DNA of 64,000 bases from Algoriphagus iocasae. Lineage in GTDB: Bacteria; Bacteroidota; Bacteroidia; Cytophagales; Cyclobacteriaceae. A model generated the notes under the pieces. It saw only the letters and a list, made by a program, of their open reading frames with translations. It did not search any database and was not told the DNA's origin. The position numbers were made by a program, and so were the translations under genes. Of the stretch, positions 27,799-36,439 are shown piece by piece. The first letter of the stretch is position 1, and every line of letters begins with the position of its first letter. The DNA is taken from positions 288,066 to 352,065 of the forward strand of contig NZ_JACIJO010000003.1 of assembly GCF_014206875.1 (NCBI RefSeq), in the 5' to 3' direction.

Positions 27799-27890
27799 CG
27801 AACAATAATGTCCGACAAAAATTGCCTTCAGAAATCAAATCCTGTGTTTTTGGCCATTAGAGACTGTTTTTCAATGGCATAAAAGTAGAA
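27799..27890 (+). promoter_or_regulatory. Module D: palindrome plus sigma54-like box, DUF4097-permease 7-9 unit
   Basis: CGAACAATAATGTCCG at 27799-27814 and TGGCATAAAAGTAGAA at 27875-27890, 76 bp start to start. If the box is a -24/-12 promoter, transcription would start near 27902, just upstream of the ATG at 27924. Confidence 0.7.
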
Positions 27891-27923
27891 ATACCCTTGT
27901 ACGTAAAATTACCTAACCTTGTC

Positions 27924-28868
27924 ATGAAAAATTCTAAACTTGTTTTATTCGCGCTGTCTTTGATGGCCTTTTTTGCTTCTGTGCAGCAGTTGCCTGCCTC
28001 AGTCAAAGCAGATCCTTATTTGACAAAAGAATTTACCCTTAGTGGAAAAGGAAATCTGGATGTAGAAACATCTGGAGCCAGTGTAGCTGTCTCCGGAGTT
28101 CCCGGCGACCAAGTCCTGATAGAAATGTATGTCAAAAGAAATGGCCAATCAGTTGATTCTAACGATCCTGAAGTGGAAAGACTTTTAGAAGATTATGATC
28201 TTGATATTTCAAAAAGTGGAAATACAATTTCATTGAAAGTAAAAAAGAAGAACAGCAATAGCTGGAAAAGAGGGAATCACCTCAATCTTTCATTTAAAGT
28301 TCAAGTACCAACAGAAATCTCCTCTGATTTCCAGTCTAGTGGTGGTTCTATTTCTATTGATAACATAAATGGTGATCAGGCCATCGCAACGAGTGGAGGA
28401 AGTATCAGAGTGGAAAATGCATCAGGATCTGTGATTTCCAAAAGTTCAGGTGGATCTTTTTCCTTGAATGATTTTGATGGGGATGTGGATGTTCAGACCA
28501 GCGGAGGTTCAGTAAAAATCAATGGGATGGAAGGTAAATTGAAAATCAACACCTCAGGAGGTAGTGTGACAGTTGAAGATATTTCCGGAAGCATCGATGC
28601 CAATACAAGTGGAGGTTCTATTCGTGCAAAACTTTTGGGGATAGATGAGGACTTGACTTTCAGAAGTTCTGGAGGAAGTATCACCGCCATGGTGCCTGCA
28701 TCTATCGGCTTAGATCTTGACTTGAGAGGTGGCCGTGTCAACACAAAATTTGTGAACTTCGACGGGGAAGTAAAGAAAGATATGATTGTTGGAAAGATGA
28801 ACGGAGGGGGTTATTTGCTATCCATGCAGAGTTCAGGAGGATCCATCAATCTTGAATTTATGGATTGA
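27924..28868 (+). CDS. DUF4097-type secreted beta-helix protein
   Basis: 314 residues from ATG 27924; the frame reaches back to 27897, but that would start before the predicted promoter start site. The signal peptide is MKNSKLVLFALSLMAFFASV. From about residue 130 there is a run of about seven repeats of roughly 20 residues built on SSGGS or TSGGS followed by a short hydrophobic strand, the repetitive parallel beta-helix pattern of DUF4097/adhesin-like proteins. It is exported to the periplasm or surface. It heads the transcription unit of permeases 7-9, separated from permease 7 only by a hairpin, so it may be a partner or reporter of the permeases' target. Confidence 0.82.
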   Translation: MKNSKLVLFALSLMAFFASVQQLPASVKADPYLTKEFTLSGKGNLDVETSGASVAVSGVPGDQVLIEMYVKRNGQSVDSNDPEVERLLEDYDLDISKSGNTISLKVKKKNSNSWKRGNHLNLSFKVQVPTEISSDFQSSGGSISIDNINGDQAIATSGGSIRVENASGSVISKSSGGSFSLNDFDGDVDVQTSGGSVKINGMEGKLKINTSGGSVTVEDISGSIDANTSGGSIRAKLLGIDEDLTFRSSGGSITAMVPASIGLDLDLRGGRVNTKFVNFDGEVKKDMIVGKMNGGGYLLSMQSSGGSINLEFMD

Positions 28869-28877
28869 TAAAAATCT

Positions 28878-28920
28878 GGAATCTCAAATTACCTATACTC
28901 TTATAGGTGACTTGGATTCC
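28878..28920 (+). promoter_or_regulatory. Long imperfect hairpin between DUF4097 gene and permease 7
   Basis: GGAATC (28878-28883) pairs with GGATTCC (28914-28920) and ACCTAT (28891-28896) with ATAGGT (28903-28908), a two-part stem with internal mismatches. No U-tract follows, so it is more likely an mRNA stability or partial attenuation element than a full terminator. Confidence 0.5.
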
Positions 28921-28961
28921 AATAATTACACAAACTTCAAAGACTAATAATCATCTTGTTC

Positions 28962-31376
28962 ATGTGGAGAAATAATTTTAAGCTCTCATTTAGAAACCTG
29001 ATCAAATACAAATCATTAACAGCCATCAATGTTTTCGGGATGGCTGTTGGGCTTGCTGCATGTATGCTGATCGGACTATTTGTATTTGATGAGTTGGCCT
29101 ATGATCAAGGGATCAAGGATTCGGAGCGAATCTACCGGATCGCTTTAGAAACCAGTGAAAGCAAATGGGCGGGAACTCCGGGACCTCTTGCAGAAGCTGT
29201 TAAAAATGATTTTGAGGAAGTGGAAAATTCCACCCGAATCATGAAGTTTCCTGAGCTGGATCAAATGCTTTTGAAAAGCGAGAAAAATGGGGAGGTGACT
29301 CAGTTTTACGAAACAAAAGGGTACTATGTGGACTCCACATTTTTTGAGGTGATCGATTACCCTTTGCTCAGTGGAAGCAAAGAAAATACACTCAAAGCAC
29401 CTAACTCGATTGTTCTTTCGGCTTCTTTGGCCAATAAATTCTTTGGAGAATCTGACCCGATTAATCAGTCAATTTCAGTTGGCTTGCCATTCGGGGATTT
29501 TGATTATACAGTAACCGGTGTTTTTGATGACAAGGGAAGAAGATCCCATATCGATGCGAATTTCTTCCTTTCCATGGAGAATAATGACATCGGAAATGCA
29601 GTCAAGCGAATGAATAACTGGGCTGCAAATAACATATTTTACACCTATGTAAAATTACAACCTTCGGTAGATCCGGATACTTTTGAAGCCAAACTTCCTG
29701 CCTTTTTTGATAAACATGGAGCAGCGGATCTGAAGGCAATGGGAGTGGAGAAAAGTTTGTTTTTGCAGCCTTTGGAGGATATTTATCTTCACTCAAGGAT
29801 TGAATACGAACTAGGCACGACTGGTAATATCACGACCTTGTATGTTTTTAGTTCCATCGCTTTCTTCATTCTTTTGATCGCGTGCATCAATTTTATGAAT
29901 CTAGCCACGGCGAGATCAGAAAAGCGATCTAAAGAAGTAGGAATAAGAAAATTGCTTGGAGCACAAAAGGGTGCTTTAGTCCAGCAGTTTTTGGGAGAGT
30001 CCATCATGGTTTCCCTATTGGGATTGGTAATGGCTTTTCTAATTGCCTCTCTTTGCATGCCATTTTTCAACCAGTTGACTGGAAAAGAATTAGACTTATT
30101 CCAACGCACACTTCCTCTGGTTTCTATTTTCGGATTGGCTCTTGTTGCAGGTTTATTGGCTGGAACCTATCCGGCATTTTTCCTTTCTGGATTTACTCCA
30201 AGTTCTGTTTTGAAGGGTAAATTCAAAGGAAAAGTTTCAGGAGTTTCATTGAGGCAAATATTGGTCGTATTTCAATTTGCCATTTCTTCCTGTTTGATCT
30301 TGATGGTGTTGGTGATGAAAAACCAATTGGATTTTGTTCAAAACCAAGACTTGGGCTTTTCTAAAGATCAGCAATTGATTTTACCACTTCAAAGTGAAGA
30401 AGCTGCAGGGAAATATGATGTTTTAAAAACGAGTTTGCTTCAAGATTCTAAAGTGAAATCTGTAACCATTGCTACCACTTATCCGGGGGTAGAAAGCATC
30501 GAGAGCATGCTATATTATGCGGAAGGGCAACCAAAGGATAATTTGGTGAATATCACCAATGCCTTCGTAGGTGATGATTTTGTTGAGACTTTGGGCTTTA
30601 CCCTTTTGGAGGGCAGAAGCTTTTCGGAGGAATATACAGCCGACCTAAGCCAGATCATTTTGAATGAATCTGCGGTGAAAGCTTTAGGGTATGAAACCTC
30701 AGATGCGGTTGGTAAAAAAGTGTTTTTTGACTGGGGAGGAGAACAGGTTAGTTATGAAATTGCTGGTGTTGTCAAGGATTTTCATTTCCAAAGTCTGCAT
30801 AAGCAAATTCAACCTTATGCCTTTATCAATCAAAATAATGGAGGTTATCTCATTGCAAATTTCTCAGGAAATGATGCTGGTGAAGTTTTGGCAAGTGCCG
30901 AGTCAATCTGGAAAGAATCCGGTATTAATGAACCCTTTGTGTATTCGTTTTTAGATCAGGATTTTCAGCGGAATTATGAGAAAGAAGAGCGATCTGGTAA
31001 GATGATTATTGGCTTCGCATTATTGGCGATTTTCATAGCCTGTCTGGGGTTATATGGTTTGACTGCCTTTATGACTGAGCAGCGCACCAAAGAAATAGGC
31101 ATCAGAAAGACCATGGGAGCGACAGATTGGAGTATCATGGCTTTGCTTTCAAAGGACTTTGCCAAGACAGTACTTCTAGCGATTTTGATTTCTATTCCTC
31201 TAAGTATTTATCTAGCAGATTCCTGGCTTCAGAATTTTGCTTTTAAAATCGAATTGAAGTGGTGGTATTTTGGAGTGACGGGATTGGTAGCCTTGATGAT
31301 CGCAATGATCACGGTGAGTTTCCAGTCAGTCAAAACAGCCTTGATGAACCCAGTGGATAGTCTGAAAAGCGAATAA
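28962..31376 (+). CDS. FtsX/MacB-family orphan permease 7
   Basis: 804 residues from ATG 28962 (MWRNNFKLSFRNLIKYKSLT); a TTG-initiated extension to 28956 is rejected. First of block 2. FtsX domain 1 at about 286-405 (SKEVGIRKLLGAQKG), TM5 after LRQILVVFQFAIS at about 428, FtsX domain 2 from about 679 (CLGLYGLTAF, EQRTKEIGIRKTMGAT), C-terminus NPVDSLKSE. The domain 2 loop has RKTMGAT rather than RKVLGAS. Transcription probably starts at module D with the DUF4097 gene. Confidence 0.9.
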   Translation: MWRNNFKLSFRNLIKYKSLTAINVFGMAVGLAACMLIGLFVFDELAYDQGIKDSERIYRIALETSESKWAGTPGPLAEAVKNDFEEVENSTRIMKFPELDQMLLKSEKNGEVTQFYETKGYYVDSTFFEVIDYPLLSGSKENTLKAPNSIVLSASLANKFFGESDPINQSISVGLPFGDFDYTVTGVFDDKGRRSHIDANFFLSMENNDIGNAVKRMNNWAANNIFYTYVKLQPSVDPDTFEAKLPAFFDKHGAADLKAMGVEKSLFLQPLEDIYLHSRIEYELGTTGNITTLYVFSSIAFFILLIACINFMNLATARSEKRSKEVGIRKLLGAQKGALVQQFLGESIMVSLLGLVMAFLIASLCMPFFNQLTGKELDLFQRTLPLVSIFGLALVAGLLAGTYPAFFLSGFTPSSVLKGKFKGKVSGVSLRQILVVFQFAISSCLILMVLVMKNQLDFVQNQDLGFSKDQQLILPLQSEEAAGKYDVLKTSLLQDSKVKSVTIATTYPGVESIESMLYYAEGQPKDNLVNITNAFVGDDFVETLGFTLLEGRSFSEEYTADLSQIILNESAVKALGYETSDAVGKKVFFDWGGEQVSYEIAGVVKDFHFQSLHKQIQPYAFINQNNGGYLIANFSGNDAGEVLASAESIWKESGINEPFVYSFLDQDFQRNYEKEERSGKMIIGFALLAIFIACLGLYGLTAFMTEQRTKEIGIRKTMGATDWSIMALLSKDFAKTVLLAILISIPLSIYLADSWLQNFAFKIELKWWYFGVTGLVALMIAMITVSFQSVKTALMNPVDSLKSE

Positions 31377-31519
31377 AAGTATCAAGCTTACCTTCCTAAG
31401 GTAGGTATTTAATATCAAGAATCTAGAACCAAGAGTAAAGAATGAAGTGATCAGAGAATTTAGATTGAAGTAGTATTGATGGCAATTTTTCAATCTTCCA
31501 ATTTTAAAATCAAGATTAA
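31377..31519. repeat. Modular repeat spacer between permeases 7 and 8
   Basis: Parts in order: a dyad AGCTTACCTTCCTAAGGTAG, an ATCAAGAATCTAGAACCAAG run, and TTTTTCAATCTTCCAATTTT before the ATG. This shortened version has the same order of parts as the spacers at 9077 and 14263. Confidence 0.6.
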
Positions 31520-33928
31520 ATGATCAAGACCTACATTAAATTAGCATTTAGAAACTTATTGAGAAATAAGACATCGAGTGTAATTCATATTGCAGGCTTA
31601 GGAATAGGGATTGTCTCTACTTTGATGATTTTGTTCTACGTGGATTTTGAGCAAAGCTATGAGGATATGCACACGAATGCGAAGAATATTTTTCGTATTA
31701 CTCTGGATATTTACAATGGGAATGAGTTTGTTTTAAATGATGCCCAAACCTATCAATTGATTGGCCAGGAATTAAAAGAGCAAATTCCTGAAGTACTGGA
31801 TTATGTTAGGATGTTTCCGATGGAGCCAATAGAGGTCAAGGCTATTTCCACCGATGTGAAAAGCTATGAGTCTAAGGTTTACCTTGCAGATGAGTCCATC
31901 TTGGAAATTTTCACTTTTGATCTGATCGCTGATGAAGGAATTTCCAAGTTTTCGGAGCCTTTCAAAGTGATTATTGCGGAGTCAGTTGCAAACAAGTATT
32001 TTGGAAAAACAGATGTGGTTGGAGAGATGCTCACTTTCCCCTATGACCAAACTCCTTTGGAGATAGTAGCTGTGATGCAGGATTCGCCTCAGAACACGCA
32101 TATTAAATATGATATGCTAGTATCTCATGTTACGTTGCCGATTGTCCAGAGTTGGTATAAAGAAAACCTCTGGAATGCCAACAACGAGTACACTTTTCTC
32201 CTGATGAATGAAGGGGTTGACTTGGCGGATTTCAATGAGAAGTTAGTTAGGTACTCTGAAGAAAATGTCCAGATGGAAAGTGAAATTGTTATAGCTGAGC
32301 CCATAGAGGATATTCATCTTTACAGCAATAAAACCTATGAACCTGAGGTGAACGGAAGTGCCCAAACGGTCAACTTTATGCTACTGATCGGTATTCTGAT
32401 CTTGGTGCTTGCCTGGATAAATTATGTCAATCTATCAACAGCCAAGGCTATGGATAGGGCCAAAGAAGTTGGTATTCGAAAGACTATTGGTTCCTCCAAA
32501 GGGCAGTTGATTATTCAGTTTTTCACGGATGCTTTTTTTACGAATTTATTGGCTGGATTGACTGCTGTATTGATTTTTATAGTTTTGCTGCCTTATTTCA
32601 AGGAGTTTTCTCAGCTGGATCTAAGCATTGCTCATTTTGGAGAGCTACGATTGACGATCTTGCTTTTGGGTGTTATTATTTTTGGAACATTGGTATCTGG
32701 CTTTTATCCGGCTTTGGTTCTCTCAGGTTTCAATCCAATTTCTGTTCTCAAAGGCAAATTCAGCAATACGACAAAAGGAGTGGCGCTTCGCAAAGGGCTG
32801 GTCTATGTCCAGTTTATAGCTTCAGTCGTACTTCTTTGTGTTACGATGGCAGTATTTAAGCAAATGCAATTCTTGAATTCTCAGGATCTGGGAGTGGAAA
32901 TTGACAATACACTCGTTATCAGATCTCCTCAAAATGTTCCCGATTCTCTTCGGCAAAGCTTAATATCTGCTTTTGAATCTCAGGCTTTGCAAAACACCTG
33001 GGTAGAACACTTAACTCTTGCCAATTCAGTTCCAGGTTCTGAAACGAAGGATATGAGTTCTTCTTCAGGTGTCAGAAAACTGGGAGAGGACGAAAGCGTA
33101 GGGGGATTCACTTATTATCATTATGGTGTAAAGGAAAATTATCCTGAAGTAATGGGAATAGAGTTATTGGCTGGAAATTATTTGGAACCTGAAACACCTT
33201 TTGAGCAAGTTTTGATCAGTGAAAAGGCGATGAATAACCTTGGTTACTCTACTCCTGAAGAAGCTATTGGACAGACTATAACCTTTTATAGAAGCTCGAG
33301 CCCTTCAGAGATTCAAGGTGTTTTCAAAAATTTTCATCAGCGATCTCCAAAGGAAGAATATATGCCTTTGATTATTTATCGTGGTAATAATCCTGACAAT
33401 ATTATAGTCAAACTGAATACGTCTGATTCTAAAATGGCTGTGGCTGGTTTGGAAGAAATCTGGAATAAGGTTTATCCTGAGTCCAGCTATGATTACTACT
33501 TTCTAAATGATACCTATAACGCACAGTATCAGCAAGAACAGCAGTTCGCAAAAACGGTTTTACTCTTCACCTTATTGTCTATTCTAATTGCAGGATTGGG
33601 CTTGTTTGGACTATCGGCTTATATGGTTCAGTTGCGTACCAAAGAAATCGGAGTACGTACTGTATTGGGCGCTTCTAAGCCTTCGCTTGTATGGATTTTG
33701 TCCAGGGGATTTATGGGGATAGTCGGTCTTTCGGGATTGATCGCCATTCCGATTTCATATTACTTTATTCAATCATGGCTTGGTAATTATGCTTCTAAGT
33801 TTGAAATCAACTGGCAGTTGTTTGTAATTCCGCTGTTGTTTATCATCATGGTTGCGATGCTTACTGTGGGGACACAAACTCTGAGGTCTGCTTATGCAAA
33901 TCCAGTAGATAGTTTGAAAAGTGAATAA
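31520..33928 (+). CDS. FtsX/MacB-family orphan permease 8
   Basis: 802 residues beginning MIKTYIKLAFRNLLRNKTSS. TM1 region VIHIAGLGIGIVSTLMILFY. FtsX domain 1 at about 280-400 (AKEVGIRKTIGSSKG), where the usual CINFMNL reads WINYVNL. TM5 near 423 (LRKGLVYVQFIAS). FtsX domain 2 from about 677 reads AGLGLFGLSAY and LRTKEIGVRTVLGAS, with Thr replacing the conserved Lys of GIRK. Tail NPVDSLKSE. The middle core has an unusual HYGVKENYPEVMGIE segment in place of the usual DxDY/F-x(2)-T motif. Confidence 0.9.
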   Translation: MIKTYIKLAFRNLLRNKTSSVIHIAGLGIGIVSTLMILFYVDFEQSYEDMHTNAKNIFRITLDIYNGNEFVLNDAQTYQLIGQELKEQIPEVLDYVRMFPMEPIEVKAISTDVKSYESKVYLADESILEIFTFDLIADEGISKFSEPFKVIIAESVANKYFGKTDVVGEMLTFPYDQTPLEIVAVMQDSPQNTHIKYDMLVSHVTLPIVQSWYKENLWNANNEYTFLLMNEGVDLADFNEKLVRYSEENVQMESEIVIAEPIEDIHLYSNKTYEPEVNGSAQTVNFMLLIGILILVLAWINYVNLSTAKAMDRAKEVGIRKTIGSSKGQLIIQFFTDAFFTNLLAGLTAVLIFIVLLPYFKEFSQLDLSIAHFGELRLTILLLGVIIFGTLVSGFYPALVLSGFNPISVLKGKFSNTTKGVALRKGLVYVQFIASVVLLCVTMAVFKQMQFLNSQDLGVEIDNTLVIRSPQNVPDSLRQSLISAFESQALQNTWVEHLTLANSVPGSETKDMSSSSGVRKLGEDESVGGFTYYHYGVKENYPEVMGIELLAGNYLEPETPFEQVLISEKAMNNLGYSTPEEAIGQTITFYRSSSPSEIQGVFKNFHQRSPKEEYMPLIIYRGNNPDNIIVKLNTSDSKMAVAGLEEIWNKVYPESSYDYYFLNDTYNAQYQQEQQFAKTVLLFTLLSILIAGLGLFGLSAYMVQLRTKEIGVRTVLGASKPSLVWILSRGFMGIVGLSGLIAIPISYYFIQSWLGNYASKFEINWQLFVIPLLFIIMVAMLTVGTQTLRSAYANPVDSLKSE

Positions 33929-34041
33929 AAATATCTGGTATCAAGAATTAAGAGCCAAGAAACAAGAGTCAAGAAACAAGAACCAAGAGTAAAGAGTCAT
34001 GAACCTAGAAAAGAACCTTACAACCTTTCAACTTTAGAACT
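33929..34041. repeat. Spacer with AAGAAACAAGAG-type repeats
   Basis: Degenerate units such as AAGAGCCAAGAAACAAGAG fill most of the spacer, ending in CCTTACAACCTTTCAACTT directly before the ATG. It is non-coding. Confidence 0.6.
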
Positions 34042-36405
34042 ATGATAAAAAACTACCTAAAAATCGCCTGGAGAAATATCAGTAGAAGTAAAGGATATTC
34101 TTTTATCAATATTGGTGGATTGGGAATAGGAATGGCAGCATCCATCTTGATCCTGATTTGGGTTCAGTTTGAAGTTTCTGTCGATCGATTTTATGAAAAT
34201 TCTGATCGCATCTATGCTGTCTGGAGGACTACCTCAATAGAAGGTGAACCAGTGAGTTGGGATTATACCCCAGCGCCTTATGCCCCTACATTGAAAGAAG
34301 CATTTCCTGAAGTCGAGGAAGTTGCCAGAATTACAGAATGGGATCCTATGATTTTAGCTGTTGGGGATAACAAGTTATCTGAACAGCCTACATTTACAGA
34401 CCCTGGATTTTTTAAAATCTTCAGTTTTGAGGTGTTGGAAGGCGATCCGGTGGAAGCTCTTTCCGCTCCAGATAATATTGTTTTGACGGAGTCTGTTGCC
34501 AAAAAACTTTTTGGAGAAACCTCTGCTCTTGGAAAATCAGTGAAAGTGGAGGATCAGTTGGATTTTGAAGTCAAAGCAGTAATCAAAGATTTGCCTGCAA
34601 ACACCTCCTTCTCATTTACAGCCTTTATTCCTTTCAAAAAACTGGAAGCAATGGGTTGGGTAGATGATTTCTGGGGAAATAACTCCATGAGAACCTTTGC
34701 CATGCTAACTGAGGGCACTGATCTCAATCTTTTTAATGAAAAGTATAGCGACTTTTCCAAAAAATATGGAGGCTTAGAAGATGAGATTTCTGACTTTCTG
34801 TTTCCTGTAAAAGACCTTCACCTTTACTCCAAATTTGAAAATGGTCAGTCTGTTGGTGGAAAGATTGAATTGATCCGAATGTTCGGGATTGTTTCCATTC
34901 TAGTGTTGGTGATAGCCGGGATTAATTTTGTGAATTTGAGTACTGCTCAAAGTGAGAAACGAGCCAAAGAGGTGGGTATTCGCAAGATTTCCGGAGCGGG
35001 TAAAAACATGCTCGTTGGACAATTTCTGGCTGAATCCATTCTGATTGCCCTTAGCGCTTACCTCGTGGCATTGATCATTGTATCGATTTCATTTCCATGG
35101 TTTAAAAATTTGATCGGTCAACAACTCGCCAATCCTCTTTACCAACCTTATTTCTGGATTTTATCTTTTGTTTACATCCTATTTGTGGGTGTATTGGCTG
35201 GAAGCTATCCGGCATTTTTGATGAGTTCCTTTAACCCGACCGTTATTTTTAAACCAAAGATGGGTTCTAAAAGAAGTTTCGGAATCAAGCCTAGAGAAGT
35301 GTTGGTGGTGTTCCAATTTGCTGTAGTAGTAGCGTTGATTTCCAGTGTTTGGATCATCCGTGATCAGGTAGAATATGTTCAGAATAGGGACATGGGAATG
35401 AATGAAGAGAATTTGATTTTTCATCAAGTGACTGAACCCATCCGAAAAAATAAAATTCCGATGAGGAATGAATTGCTCGCTTTACCGGAGGTGGAAAGTG
35501 TGACTTATACTTTCTCTCCATTGACAGAAATTTACAGCGATACTAATATGATGGAATGGCAAGGTAAAGATCCAGATTATAGGCCTACCATGTACAGAAT
35601 GGGAGAGGATGCGAATTTGGTCAAAACTGCCGGTATGGAATTAATTGCTGGTCGGGACATCGACATATTTACCTATGCGAGCGACAGTATGGCCGCCATC
35701 ATCAACGAAAAAACTGCTGAGATCATGGGCTTCGAAGATCCGATTGGTCAGGTGATCAAAGACGATGAGTTGGAGTTTACTGTAGTGGGAGTGGTGAAGG
35801 ATTTTATTATGGAATCTCCATTTGAGGAGGTCAGACCTATCGTGGTGATGGGACCTAAAAGAAATCTGAATTTTATTCACATTCGCTTAAAGGACAATCA
35901 GAATATTGCAAGTTCACTTGCGAGTGTTGAACAAGTTTTTGCAAAGTTCAACACAGGTTCTCCATTTGAATACAAGTTTGTAGATCAGGAAAATGAACAA
36001 AAGTTTCAATCCCAAAAAAGGACTGCTTCTCTAACATCTTTATTTTCAGGATTGGCAGTCGTGATTTCCTGTATGGGATTGTTTGGTTTGGCGACATTTA
36101 TTGCTGAGAGCAGGAAAAAAGAGATTTCAGTCCGAAAGGTGTTGGGAGCTTCAGTTAACAGTTTGGTGGGATTGCTTTCCTCCGAATTCAGTAAACTGGT
36201 TTTGATCTCCGTCCTAATTGGTATTCCACTTTCCTGGTACTTTATGAAAAACTGGTTGGATACATTTGAATACCGAACTACGATCGATTGGAAAATCTTT
36301 TTGTTAACGGGAGTTATTACCCTTTTGATTGCTTTGATTACTGTGAGTTCTCAGGCCATCAAAGCGGCTTTGGTTAATCCGGCGGATACTTTGAAAAGCG
36401 AGTGA
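34042..36405 (+). CDS. FtsX/MacB-family orphan permease 9
   Basis: 787 residues, the shortest full member, beginning MIKNYLKIAWRNISRSKGYS. The periplasmic core 1 is trimmed, which brings FtsX domain 1 forward to about 274-395 (AKEVGIRKISGAGKN). TM5 near 416 (REVLVVFQFAVV) and FtsX domain 2 from about 666 (CMGLFGLATF, SRKKEISVRKVLGAS). The loop lacks the EQRTKEIG form, reading ESRKKEISVRK. Tail NPADTLKSE. Last gene of the module D unit; it converges on the sulfatase gene, with only 34 bp between stops. Confidence 0.9.
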   Translation: MIKNYLKIAWRNISRSKGYSFINIGGLGIGMAASILILIWVQFEVSVDRFYENSDRIYAVWRTTSIEGEPVSWDYTPAPYAPTLKEAFPEVEEVARITEWDPMILAVGDNKLSEQPTFTDPGFFKIFSFEVLEGDPVEALSAPDNIVLTESVAKKLFGETSALGKSVKVEDQLDFEVKAVIKDLPANTSFSFTAFIPFKKLEAMGWVDDFWGNNSMRTFAMLTEGTDLNLFNEKYSDFSKKYGGLEDEISDFLFPVKDLHLYSKFENGQSVGGKIELIRMFGIVSILVLVIAGINFVNLSTAQSEKRAKEVGIRKISGAGKNMLVGQFLAESILIALSAYLVALIIVSISFPWFKNLIGQQLANPLYQPYFWILSFVYILFVGVLAGSYPAFLMSSFNPTVIFKPKMGSKRSFGIKPREVLVVFQFAVVVALISSVWIIRDQVEYVQNRDMGMNEENLIFHQVTEPIRKNKIPMRNELLALPEVESVTYTFSPLTEIYSDTNMMEWQGKDPDYRPTMYRMGEDANLVKTAGMELIAGRDIDIFTYASDSMAAIINEKTAEIMGFEDPIGQVIKDDELEFTVVGVVKDFIMESPFEEVRPIVVMGPKRNLNFIHIRLKDNQNIASSLASVEQVFAKFNTGSPFEYKFVDQENEQKFQSQKRTASLTSLFSGLAVVISCMGLFGLATFIAESRKKEISVRKVLGASVNSLVGLLSSEFSKLVLISVLIGIPLSWYFMKNWLDTFEYRTTIDWKIFLLTGVITLLIALITVSSQAIKAALVNPADTLKSE

Positions 36406-36439
36406 TGGGATGTAGGATATATGATATAAGATTTGTGAT

